Shown: positions 7,578 to 14,893 of the stretch, piece after piece
Numbering within the stretch: the first letter of the stretch is position 1
Layout of the letters: each line of letters begins with the position of its first letter
DNA from: Deltaproteobacteria bacterium
GTDB taxonomy: Bacteria > Desulfobacterota > Desulfarculia > Adiutricales > Adiutricaceae
Length of the DNA stretch: 36,977 nucleotides
Direction of reading: 5' to 3'
Assembly (NCBI GenBank): GCA_031264015.1
Contig: JAISET010000079.1
Coordinates: 1-36,977, forward strand
Translations under genes and position numbers: made by a program
The notes under the pieces: generated by a model
Told to the model about the DNA's origin: nothing
The model's database searches: none
The model's input: the letters and a program-made list of their open reading frames with translations, nothing else

Positions 7578-8678
7578 ATGAGCGAGCGCGCGCCGTCCAA
7601 AGAACGGCTCGTCGAGGACATTGTCGGACGGGCCTTGAGGGGCTGGTCCCCCGGGAGGGACGAGCTGGTCGAGATTCTGTCCATGGGGCCGGACCAGAGG
7701 GAGGCCGCCGAGATCCTTTTCTCCGGGGCCAGGGACCTGAGGGACCAAAACGTCGGGCCCAAGACCTACCTTTACGGCTTCGTCTACCTCTCCACCTACT
7801 GCCGCAACGACTGCTTCTTCTGTCATTACCGCCGGAGCGTCAAAAATTTGGAGCGCTACCGCAAGAGCTCCGGGGAGATCCTCGAGGTCGCCCGGCACCT
7901 GAGGGACGGCGGCGTCCAGCTGGTCGACCTGACCCTGGGGGAGGACGAGACCCTCGTCACCGGCGGCGGCTTCGAAAAAATCCTCCGCCTGATCGAGGGC
8001 GTCGTCAAAGACACGGGTCTCCCGGTCATGCTCTCCCCCGGCGTGCTGACCAGGGCCCAGCTCAACGAGGCCCGCTCCGCCGGGGCCGTCTGGTACGCCC
8101 TCTACCAGGAGACCCACGCCAGGGCCCTCTTCGGGAAATGGCGCCGTGGCCAGGATTTCTCCGGCCGCATGAGGGCCAGGGAGGACGCCCTGGCCGAGGG
8201 GCTGCTGGTCGAGGACGGCGTGCTGGTGGGCGCCGGGGCCGCCCCTGACGACCTGGCCGGCTCCGTTTTGGAGATGGGCCTCGCCCGGGCCCAGCAGGTC
8301 AGGGCCATGGGCTACGTCCCCACCTCCGGGGGGCTGCCCCCCGACCCCGCGGTCGACGCCGGCTGGCAGGAGCTGCTGATGATCGCCTGCCTGAGGCTCG
8401 CCCACCCCCGCTCCCTGATCCCCGCCTCCCTGGACGTCGAGGGCCTCCGGGGCATGGGCTCGCGGCTCTCCGCCGGGGCCGACGTGGTCACCTCCATCGT
8501 GCCGCCGTCAAGGGGCCTGGCCGGCGTGGCCACCATGGCCCTGGACATCGAGAACTCCCAGAGAAGCCCCGGCCGGGTCCTCGAGGAACTGGACAGGCGG
8601 GGCGTTCCCGCGGGCTCCGTCGGGGACTATCTGGGCCGCCTCAAGGATCTGCGAACCCGGCTGGCCGAGCTCGCCTAG
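7578..8678 (+). CDS. pylB: Methylornithine synthase PylB (radical SAM)
   Basis: Radical S-adenosylmethionine mutase that rearranges lysine to (3R)-3-methyl-D-ornithine, the first step of pyrrolysine synthesis. The 366-residue product has the PylB signature YLYGFVYLSTYCRNDCFFC; the iron-sulfur cysteines are Cys75, Cys79 and Cys82 in CxxxCxxC spacing. Further landmarks are DLTLGEDET, SPGVL, YQETH and PASLDVEGLRGM. The frame extends upstream to a GTG at 7422, but that part is low-complexity; the ATG at 7578 (MSERAPSKERL) fits the family, with only a weak GGTGAG upstream. The stop is TAG. pylC begins 131 bases downstream, so the two are probably co-transcribed. Confidence 0.94.
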   Translation: MSERAPSKERLVEDIVGRALRGWSPGRDELVEILSMGPDQREAAEILFSGARDLRDQNVGPKTYLYGFVYLSTYCRNDCFFCHYRRSVKNLERYRKSSGEILEVARHLRDGGVQLVDLTLGEDETLVTGGGFEKILRLIEGVVKDTGLPVMLSPGVLTRAQLNEARSAGAVWYALYQETHARALFGKWRRGQDFSGRMRAREDALAEGLLVEDGVLVGAGAAPDDLAGSVLEMGLARAQQVRAMGYVPTSGGLPPDPAVDAGWQELLMIACLRLAHPRSLIPASLDVEGLRGMGSRLSAGADVVTSIVPPSRGLAGVATMALDIENSQRSPGRVLEELDRRGVPAGSVGDYLGRLKDLRTRLAELA

Positions 8679-8809
8679 ACGGCGGCGGTTTTCCAGCCTT
8701 TTCCGTCTTTTATTTTTTCGCGTTTTTCTTTCGGGGGCGATCAGCATTCGCCAGCCGGGGCGGGACCGTCCCGTGAAAGTAAACTGACGCTTGGTCGGGC
8801 GGGGTGGGG

Positions 8810-9892
8810 ATGAGAATTTTATGTCTGGGAGCGGGGCTCCAGGGCCTCGAGATCGCCTATCTGGCCTCCAGGCTGGGCTGGGACCTGGACCTGGCCGACC
8901 GCCGCCAAAACGCCCCGGCCTCGGGGCTCTATCCCGTCAGGCTGACGGATCTGGCCTCCCTGGACGACTCCGCCAAGGAGGCCCTCTGCTCCGGTTACGA
9001 CCTGGTCGTCCCGGCCCTGGAGGATCTGGAGGTCCTGGCCTCTTTCGCCGGGGCGGCGGCGGACGGGATCATTCCCCCGCTGGCCTTCGACCTGGAGGCC
9101 TACCGGGTCACCTGCTCCAAAAAGAAATCCAAGCTTCTTTTCCGGGAGCTGGGGATCCCCGCGGCCCGGGACCTGGACGACCCCGAGGCCGGCGACGGCC
9201 CCTACATCGCCAAGCCCGACGGCCTCTCCGGCAGCCGCGGGGTCAGATTTTTTCCCAGCCGCGCCGAGGCCCTGGCCGCCTTCCCCGACCGGGCGTCCAG
9301 GGAAAAAACCGTGGTCGAGGAGTACGTCTCCGGCCCCGTCTATTCCGTCGAGGTCACCGGGGGCCCCGGCGCCCCGCCCTCCGGCTGGCAGACCACGGCC
9401 CTGGGCATGGACGAGGCCTACGACTGTTGTAAAGTGTCGGCCCCGTCGGGGCTGGACGCCCAAACAGAGACGTCTCTCGCCCGCCTGGCCGAAAAAATGG
9501 CCGGGGCCCTGAGTCTTCGCGGCCTCATGGACCTCGAGGCCATCTGGCACCAAGGCGCCATGCTGGCCATGGAGATAGACGCCCGCTTCCCCAGCCAGAC
9601 GCCCACGGCCGTCTTCTGGTCCTCCGGCGTCAATCTTCTTTACGAGCTGGCCCGCCGCTTTCTGGACGAGTCCAGACTGGGCCCCGCGCCCGCCCGTCCG
9701 GCCGAACCCAGAAAAGTCGTCTTCGAGAACGTCCTCCTCGAGGGCGGGCGGACCAGAAGCGTCGGCGAGCACGTGATCGCCGGCCTCGGCCCCGTCAGAG
9801 TGGTCGAAAATTTCCAGGACGCGGACGAGGCCTGGATCTTCGGCGACCCCCGGGGCGGACGCTTTCTGGCCGTCAAAATTACCGTCCTCTGA
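8810..9892 (+). CDS. pylC: Pyrrolysine biosynthesis ligase PylC (ATP-grasp)
   Basis: ATP-grasp ligase that joins 3-methylornithine to the epsilon-amine of lysine, the second step of pyrrolysine synthesis. The 360-residue product has an N-terminal Rossmann-like start (RILCLGAGLQGLEIAYLA), the family-typical pair CSKKKSKLLFRELGIPAA, a nucleotide-binding stretch PYIAKPDGLSGSRGV, VVEEYVSGPVYSVEVTG, and metal-site residues in LMDLEAIW and EIDARFPSQTP. An in-frame GTG two codons upstream (8804) is an alternative start; I chose ATG 8810 because the family begins at MRIL. The stop is TGA. pylD would normally follow but is absent; trmL starts 51 bases later. Confidence 0.93.
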   Translation: MRILCLGAGLQGLEIAYLASRLGWDLDLADRRQNAPASGLYPVRLTDLASLDDSAKEALCSGYDLVVPALEDLEVLASFAGAAADGIIPPLAFDLEAYRVTCSKKKSKLLFRELGIPAARDLDDPEAGDGPYIAKPDGLSGSRGVRFFPSRAEALAAFPDRASREKTVVEEYVSGPVYSVEVTGGPGAPPSGWQTTALGMDEAYDCCKVSAPSGLDAQTETSLARLAEKMAGALSLRGLMDLEAIWHQGAMLAMEIDARFPSQTPTAVFWSSGVNLLYELARRFLDESRLGPAPARPAEPRKVVFENVLLEGGRTRSVGEHVIAGLGPVRVVENFQDADEAWIFGDPRGGRFLAVKITVL

Positions 9893-9943
9893 CCGTTTTT
9901 TTAGCGCCCGCTTGTCGTTTCGGGTCTTTTTCCCGGGGGGCCC

Positions 9944-10399
9944 ATGGTGAACATCGTCCTCTACGAGCCGGAGATCCCCCCGAACACGGGCAACGTGGCC
10001 AGGCTGTGCGCCGGGATGGGCATGACCCTGCATCTGATCGAGCCCCTGGGCTTCTCGCTGGACGACCGCCATCTGAGGAGGGCGGGCCTCGACTACTGGC
10101 CCCTGGTGGACCTGGCCGTCTGGCCCGACTGGCCGTCGTTTCTCGAGCGCGGCCCCAAGGGCAGGCTGGTCGCCACCTCGGCCAGGGCGGGGACGCGTTT
10201 TTCCGAATATCGGCCGCTGGCCGACGACGTCCTTCTCTTCGGTCCCGAGACCAGGGGCCTCCCCGCCGCCGTGTCCTCCCTGGCCCCCCTCGTCCTCAAC
10301 ATCCCCCTCAGGCCCGGGGTCAGGAGCCTCAACCTGGCCACCACCGTCGGCTTCCTCCTGGGCGTCGCCTTGTCGAGGCTCGGGGGCGGCCCGGAATAA
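9944..10399 (+). CDS. trmL: tRNA (cytidine/uridine-34-2'-O)-methyltransferase TrmL
   Basis: SPOUT-class methyltransferase that, in E. coli, 2'-O-methylates the wobble base of two tRNA-Leu species using S-adenosylmethionine. The 151-residue length is typical. The three SPOUT motifs are clear: PPNTGNVARLCAG near the N-terminus, LFGPETRGLP near residue 100, and NIPLRPGVRSLNLA near residue 122, the trefoil-knot cofactor site. It begins 51 bases after pylC on the same strand and may share its transcript. A strong hairpin terminator follows. A role on tRNA-Pyl is unlikely, because the known enzyme needs an A35-A36 anticodon context. Confidence 0.92.
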   Translation: MVNIVLYEPEIPPNTGNVARLCAGMGMTLHLIEPLGFSLDDRHLRRAGLDYWPLVDLAVWPDWPSFLERGPKGRLVATSARAGTRFSEYRPLADDVLLFGPETRGLPAAVSSLAPLVLNIPLRPGVRSLNLATTVGFLLGVALSRLGGGPE

Positions 10400-10510
10400 A
10401 GACCCTCCCGCGTCCCGTTTTCGCCCCCGCCGACGTCCGCGCCGCGCCAAATTTCCCCCGTCCCCATTTCCCCCGTCCTCCGGCCTCAAATATCCAGAAT
10501 CAGGAAAACA

Positions 10511-10575
10511 AAAAGCCGGGCCGAAAACCCGGGCGGCCGTCGGAGGCCCCCGGTGTTTCGACCCGGCTTTGTTTG
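10511..10575 (+). terminator. Rho-independent terminator after trmL
   Basis: A stem of about 16 bp with one mismatch pairs AAAGCCGGGCCGAAA (from 10512) with TTTCGACCCGGCTTT (10556-10570), enclosing a GC-rich inner hairpin, and is followed by tttgtttgtttgt. A-rich sequence on the left lets it also serve the convergent minus-strand gene at 10674. Confidence 0.75.
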
Positions 10576-10673
10576 TTTGTCTGACGGCGCCGCCTCGGGG
10601 CTGGCCCGGAGGCGGCGCCTTGTACGGACTCGTCAAAGGCCGGCGCCGCGGGGCGCGCGCGCCCTGGCCGTTC

Positions 10674-11498
10674 CTACTGCCAGATCTCCGCCCTGGCCCC
10701 GATGCCGATCAAAAAATCCTTGGGGAGCCGCAGGTCGGGGTTGCCGTCGACCCGGGACTGCCCGCCGTACTCGCCCAGGTTGAGGGTCAGGCCCTCGGGG
10801 GTGAGCAGGGCGAAGCCGACGGCCGTCAGGGGCGGGTTGGCGCCGGAGAAGGACTCGGGCGGGGGGACGTTCTTGGAGGAGCAGGTGTGGGCGTCCTCGA
10901 CGTTGTAATAGGAGGGGATGGTCCCGCTCTCGTAGGTCGAGCACCAGTCCGCCACCAGCCTGGCCCAGAGCTTGGGCAGGGAGGCGTCCAGGTCCGGGAA
11001 GACGTCGCGCAGGTCGAGCTGCCTGGCCTCGGAGACCTTGTAGGAGCGCGCCGAGTAGTCGGTGGAGGGATGGGCCGCCCCCGCGGTGCTGACGAAGTCC
11101 GTCCGCAGGATGGAGACGTAGTCCGCGGAGGGGGAGGAGGCGACGAAAGTCCCCAGGACCTCGGAGGCGTCGCCGAGGTCGGACGGGTCGGGGCAGGTGT
11201 TGTCGTCATACTGGACGGAGAATTTCGACAGGGAGAGGATCTTGTCGTTGGCCTCCGACGACAGGGCGTCGTCGAGGGCGGGCGCGCCGGTGCCGAAGGG
11301 ATAGGCCACGGCGTGGGTGAGGGAGAAGCCCGGGCACTTGGGGTCCGGGGTCCTCCCCCTCAGGACCACGTAGCCCAGGTCGGGCAGGTTGTCGGAGATG
11401 ACCGGGGAGGGCCCGGCGTTCCTGTCCTGGGCCAGGGCGGCTCCGCAGCCCAGACAAAGGACGGCGGCCAGCAGAAAGATCGGCAGGGTTTTGCTCAT
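10674..11498 (-). CDS. Secreted DUF3298-like protein
   Basis: A 274-residue exported protein of unknown function. Residues 1-23 form a signal peptide (MSKTLPIFLLAAVLC then ALAQ, a likely signal peptidase I site). The central region (FVSTAGAAHPSTDYSARSY then LDLRDVF) and the C-terminal LTAVGFALLTPEGLTLNLGEY resemble the DUF3298/RsiV-type fold seen in exported lysozyme-binding and other envelope proteins; binding is not implied here. Four cysteines in the mature part could form disulfides. The frame extends upstream to 11546, but GAGGT eight bases before the ATG at 11498 and the signal peptide fix that start. The stop is TAG. It converges on trmL across a shared terminator. Confidence 0.72.
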   Translation of the reverse strand: MSKTLPIFLLAAVLCLGCGAALAQDRNAGPSPVISDNLPDLGYVVLRGRTPDPKCPGFSLTHAVAYPFGTGAPALDDALSSEANDKILSLSKFSVQYDDNTCPDPSDLGDASEVLGTFVASSPSADYVSILRTDFVSTAGAAHPSTDYSARSYKVSEARQLDLRDVFPDLDASLPKLWARLVADWCSTYESGTIPSYYNVEDAHTCSSKNVPPPESFSGANPPLTAVGFALLTPEGLTLNLGEYGGQSRVDGNPDLRLPKDFLIGIGARAEIWQ

Positions 11499-12334
11499 GA
11501 AAACTACCTCGTGAGGAAGGAGAAAAAAGGAGAAGTCGCCCATCATGTGCCGACAACAATGACAATAATGACAATGATATCAGGACTTTGGGCAGTACTA
11601 GTATGTGAATTTATCAAAAAAATTAGCTGTTAATGATATCTAAACCTCAATTTAAATAGTGTGATCAATAATAACAGCTAAACAACGAGAGGTTCAATAT
11701 CTTGCCTAGATTCTAGCTTCAAATTTAAATTTTGGCAAGTCCGTTTTCAACTCGTTCCTACCCCTGGTGGAAAAACGTTCCTCCCGGGCGCCTTGGACCT
11801 GGCCCGCGCCCCGGATGGTCGCCCCTCCGTCCCGCCCGGGGCGCCTGATTTCAACCGGCGGCCTCCGGCGACAAAACAGGAGGCCGATTCCTAACTAACG
11901 AGTGTAAGCATAGTCCGAAGACAAAATTTTACCCATAAGAGCCATAATTTGACCATGGTCGCCCCGGCCTCCTCCGACCTTCCCGCCGGCCTCCGCCGTC
12001 CGTCCCCCCGCCGGTCTCGCCGCGCCCGCCTCCCATGTTTTTAACCCGGCCGGCCGCGCCTGTCAACCTTGGGCGGCGATCATAATCCGGCGCCCGCGGC
12101 TTTAATCCGGGCCCGCCCCGCCGATTTCGGGCCCGGCCCCGGCGAATTTCGGTCCCGCCTCCGGTGAGTTCGGGCCTGCCCGAGGTGAATTTCGGGCCCG
12201 ACGGAGGTAAAAATCGGACTCGATTTGTGCTATAGTTAGGACAAGGTTTTGGAGAATCGGGCCGGAGGAGGCCCCGGGGGCCGGCGGGGCCCTGGCGGCC
12301 GGGACTTTTGGCCTTTTGAAGTTTGGAGGGCAAT
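11499..12334. other. Divergent intergenic region with AT-rich core
   Basis: These 836 bases separate two divergent genes. About 11570-11760 is AT-rich, with 9-bp near-repeats (aatgacaat) at 11557-11577 next to the DUF3298 gene, and could be a small foreign remnant. About 12110-12210 holds four imperfect 25-bp repeats around 'aatttcgggcccg'. A TATAGT at 12229-12234 is a possible -10 for the phosphotransferase, without a clear -35. I see no gene. Confidence 0.55.
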
Positions 12335-13444
12335 TTGGACTCGCAGCCGGCTTGTCTGGACATGGCCGCGGAGGCGCTCGCCTCGGGGTGGGGCCGGGCG
12401 GGCGGGGACGGCGCCGTCGAACTCTTCGGGCCCGCCGGCGCGGACGGGGTCTCGATCCGCCGCTCGCCCTCGGGACGGGTCAACGAGACCTACTTTGTCG
12501 GCCGGGACGGCGTCGACACCCACGTGCTCCAGAAACTGAACCCCCTGCTGGCCGCCCACGCCGGCAACATGTGCGAGAACATGTCCCTGGCCTGCCGGGC
12601 CCTGGCCGGGTCCGGGGTGGGCCGCCCGGAGATCGTCCCCGCCGGCGACGGCGGGTGGTTCCATTACGAGCCCGGGGACCGCTCTTTCTGGCGGCTGACG
12701 TCCTTTCTGCCGGGGGAGCCCCCCGACAAGGGCGACAGGGCCCAGGCGGCCTTGTGCGCCGGGGCCCTGGGCCGCTGCCACGCCGGCCTGAACAGGCCGA
12801 GGCCCCTGGACCTTCTGCCCACCTACGAGCCTGGCCCCCACGCCGGCGACGTCACCAACCAGAAGCTCTGCCGGGCCGGGGACTTCGACCTGGTCGCGAG
12901 GAGGTACAGGGGGCACCCGAGACTCCCCGAGGTGGCCGGGGACGTCGCCCGGGGCAGGCAGGCCGCCGACTGGCTGCCGGCCAGGCCGGAGTTTCAGATG
13001 GTCTTTCTGGGCCGCGGCCTGGTCGTCCACCTGGACTGCAAGCGGGACAACTTTCTTCTGACGCCGGAGGGCCAGGCCGTCATCGACTGGGACACCCTGG
13101 GCTACGGCGACCCCCTGCTGGACCTGGGGGAGATGTGCCGCTCCTGGGCCGTGCGGGAGAGCGCCCCCCGCTACGACGCGGGCATGGTCTCCGCCCTGTT
13201 GGAGGGCTACCGGCGGACCGGGATGATCCCCGACGAGCAGTACTCCCTCCTGCCCGCCGTGGTCAGGGGCCTGGCCCTGAACCTGGCCAGGCGATATCTG
13301 ACCGACGCCCTGGCCGAGGTCTACTTCAAGTTCGACGCCGAGCACTACCCGTCTTTGTTCGAGCAGAACAGGCTGAGGGGCGGGCGCCTGCTGGACCTGG
13401 TGGAGGAGCTGATGGACAGGGAGATCGAGCTCTCCAGGCTCTAG
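12335..13444 (+). CDS. Kinase-fold phosphotransferase (APH/NahK-like)
   Basis: A 369-residue member of the aminoglycoside phosphotransferase (APH) superfamily. The N-terminal pattern GRVNETYFV followed by VLQKLNP and NMCENM resembles N-acetylhexosamine 1-kinase, so a sugar or related small-molecule substrate is more likely than an antibiotic. The catalytic loop is HLDCKRDN (His232, Asp234, Asn239), and the metal-binding segment is VIDWDT (Asp251, Asp253) followed by GYGDPLLDLGEM. I chose TTG 12335 because GGAGG sits five bases ahead; TTG 12323 and ATG 12362 are alternatives that do not affect the domain. The stop is TAG. Confidence 0.8.
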   Translation: MDSQPACLDMAAEALASGWGRAGGDGAVELFGPAGADGVSIRRSPSGRVNETYFVGRDGVDTHVLQKLNPLLAAHAGNMCENMSLACRALAGSGVGRPEIVPAGDGGWFHYEPGDRSFWRLTSFLPGEPPDKGDRAQAALCAGALGRCHAGLNRPRPLDLLPTYEPGPHAGDVTNQKLCRAGDFDLVARRYRGHPRLPEVAGDVARGRQAADWLPARPEFQMVFLGRGLVVHLDCKRDNFLLTPEGQAVIDWDTLGYGDPLLDLGEMCRSWAVRESAPRYDAGMVSALLEGYRRTGMIPDEQYSLLPAVVRGLALNLARRYLTDALAEVYFKFDAEHYPSLFEQNRLRGGRLLDLVEELMDREIELSRL

Positions 13445-13827
13445 GACCGGTCGTTTCCGGCGGTTTCCTGCCGAGTGTTTTTTGATTCCGCCTTTAAGTT
13501 TCGCCTCGCGGCCGCGTTTTTTTTGTCCCGTCTTTTTCCTGGCGGCGATCGTCGGATTAAGTCATGTCGTCGTCTTTTTGCGAGACGTCGCCGTCTTTTT
13601 TCCCGACCGTCTTTTCCGCGGCCGTCTTTTTTCCCGACCGTCTTTTTCGCGGCCGCTTTTTCGCGACCGTCTCTTCCGCGGCCGCTTTTCCGCGGCCGCT
13701 TTTCCGCGACCGCTTTTTCATCATCGTTTCGACTTGACTGTCCCGGCCGCGCCCGGCGCGCGCGCGAACTGCCGGACGCGTGTAATAATGACGCTCCGTC
13801 GCCCCGGACGGAAGAAGTGAGGACGCC
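13445..13827. other. Intergenic region with degenerate CT-rich repeats
   Basis: This stretch of 383 bases holds, at about 13590-13727, a run of imperfect repeats alternating 'cgaccgtcttttt' and 'cgcggccgctttt', spaced about 15-17 bases. The palindromic cgcggccg cores could form hairpins followed by T-runs, so a terminator function for the upstream gene is possible. I see no gene. Confidence 0.6.
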
Positions 13828-14730
13828 ATGACATCCATGCCAGCCGTCGTCTGCGCCACCGACCTCTCCGAGGGGTCGAACAAGGCCATCCCTCTGGCCG
13901 CCTACATAGCCAAAGGCCTCGGGTCCAAGCTGGTGGTCACCCACATCATCGACCTCCCCGCGGTGACGCCCTACGGGGAGACCATGGTCGACCCCCAGGA
14001 GCTCAAAGTCAGGGTGGAGCAGTCCACCAAGACGCAGCTGGCCGACATTCTGGCGCCCATCCGCGGCGTGGAGTGGGAGCTGCACATCTCCATCGGCTAC
14101 CCGGCCAAGGAGATCCAGAACGTGGCCGGCGAGGTCTCGGCCGGCCTGGTGGTGGCGGCCACCCACGTCCGCAGCGGCCTGGAGAGGCTGCTTTTGGGCT
14201 CCGTCAGCCGCAAGCTCATGAGCACGCTGACCGTGCCGTTTTTGATCGTCCCGGGCTCCCTGCCCGCCGACCGCTCCGCCCTGCACCGCATCGAGTCCAT
14301 CATGATCGCCTGCGACTTCTCGCGGGACTCCGTCATGGCCGTGGAGTGGGGGGTGCTGCTGGCCAGGGCCTTCGGCGCCAAGCTGACCGTGGCCACCGTC
14401 ATCGAGCAGGGCCAGCTGGACCAGATTCTGACCATGGACCCCCAGAAGGAGCACGCCGTGGCCGACCGCCTCCTGGAGGACCTGACCGGCAAGCTCAGGG
14501 CCCACATCCCCGACGACATCAAGGAGACGGCCTCGACCATGGTCCTGGCCGGCCAGCCCCACGAGGAGCTGAACAAATACGCCATCCTCAACCACGTCGA
14601 CCTGATCGTCATGGGCGTGCACGGCCGCGGTTTCATCGAGAACCTGATGGTCGGCTCCACCACCGACCGCCTGGTCCGCCTGGGCCAGTTCCCGGTCCTG
14701 GCCGTCTGCGGCTCCATGGCCAGGAAGTGA
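13828..14730 (+). CDS. Universal stress protein, tandem UspA domains
   Basis: A 300-residue cytosolic protein with two UspA domains (about residues 5-145 and 155-297). Each carries the nucleotide-binding pattern of ATP-binding Usp proteins in more or less complete form: THVRSGLERLLLGSVS in the first and GVHGRGFIENLMVGST in the second, the latter being the closer match to G-x2-G-x9-G-S/T. Such tandem proteins help survival under stress; a specific role cannot be assigned. A GAGGA lies about six bases ahead of the ATG. The gene stands alone, 163 bases ahead of the envelope module. Confidence 0.9.
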   Translation: MTSMPAVVCATDLSEGSNKAIPLAAYIAKGLGSKLVVTHIIDLPAVTPYGETMVDPQELKVRVEQSTKTQLADILAPIRGVEWELHISIGYPAKEIQNVAGEVSAGLVVAATHVRSGLERLLLGSVSRKLMSTLTVPFLIVPGSLPADRSALHRIESIMIACDFSRDSVMAVEWGVLLARAFGAKLTVATVIEQGQLDQILTMDPQKEHAVADRLLEDLTGKLRAHIPDDIKETASTMVLAGQPHEELNKYAILNHVDLIVMGVHGRGFIENLMVGSTTDRLVRLGQFPVLAVCGSMARK

Positions 14731-14893
14731 GCCCCGGCCCGGACTTCCGAAACGAGCCCGGGCGGCGGGCGCGCGGACAAAAAGCCCCCGGACGGGCAAA
14801 AAGTTTTCCGAAGGTTTTTCCCGAGCCGATGACGACGCCCGACGCCGGGCGTCAAACCCTTAAGACGCGAGAGGTCGCCCCGGGGGCATCCCG

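Noticed and set aside
8676-8809. Amber read-through extension of pylB
   Set aside because: The frame stays open to just before pylC, but PylB is already full length and the extra codons are low-complexity.
9944-10399. TrmL as a dedicated modifier of tRNA-Pyl
   Set aside because: The known enzyme needs A35-A36 with modified A37 in tRNA-Leu; tRNA-Pyl has U35. Proximity alone is weak support.
8819-10636. Long minus-strand open frame opposite pylC and trmL
   Set aside because: It is antisense to two confidently identified genes and has the Gly/Ala/Gln composition of a GC-rich shadow.
12335-13444. Aminoglycoside resistance gene
   Set aside because: The kinase fold is shared, but N-terminal motifs resemble sugar kinases and nothing nearby suggests a resistance element.
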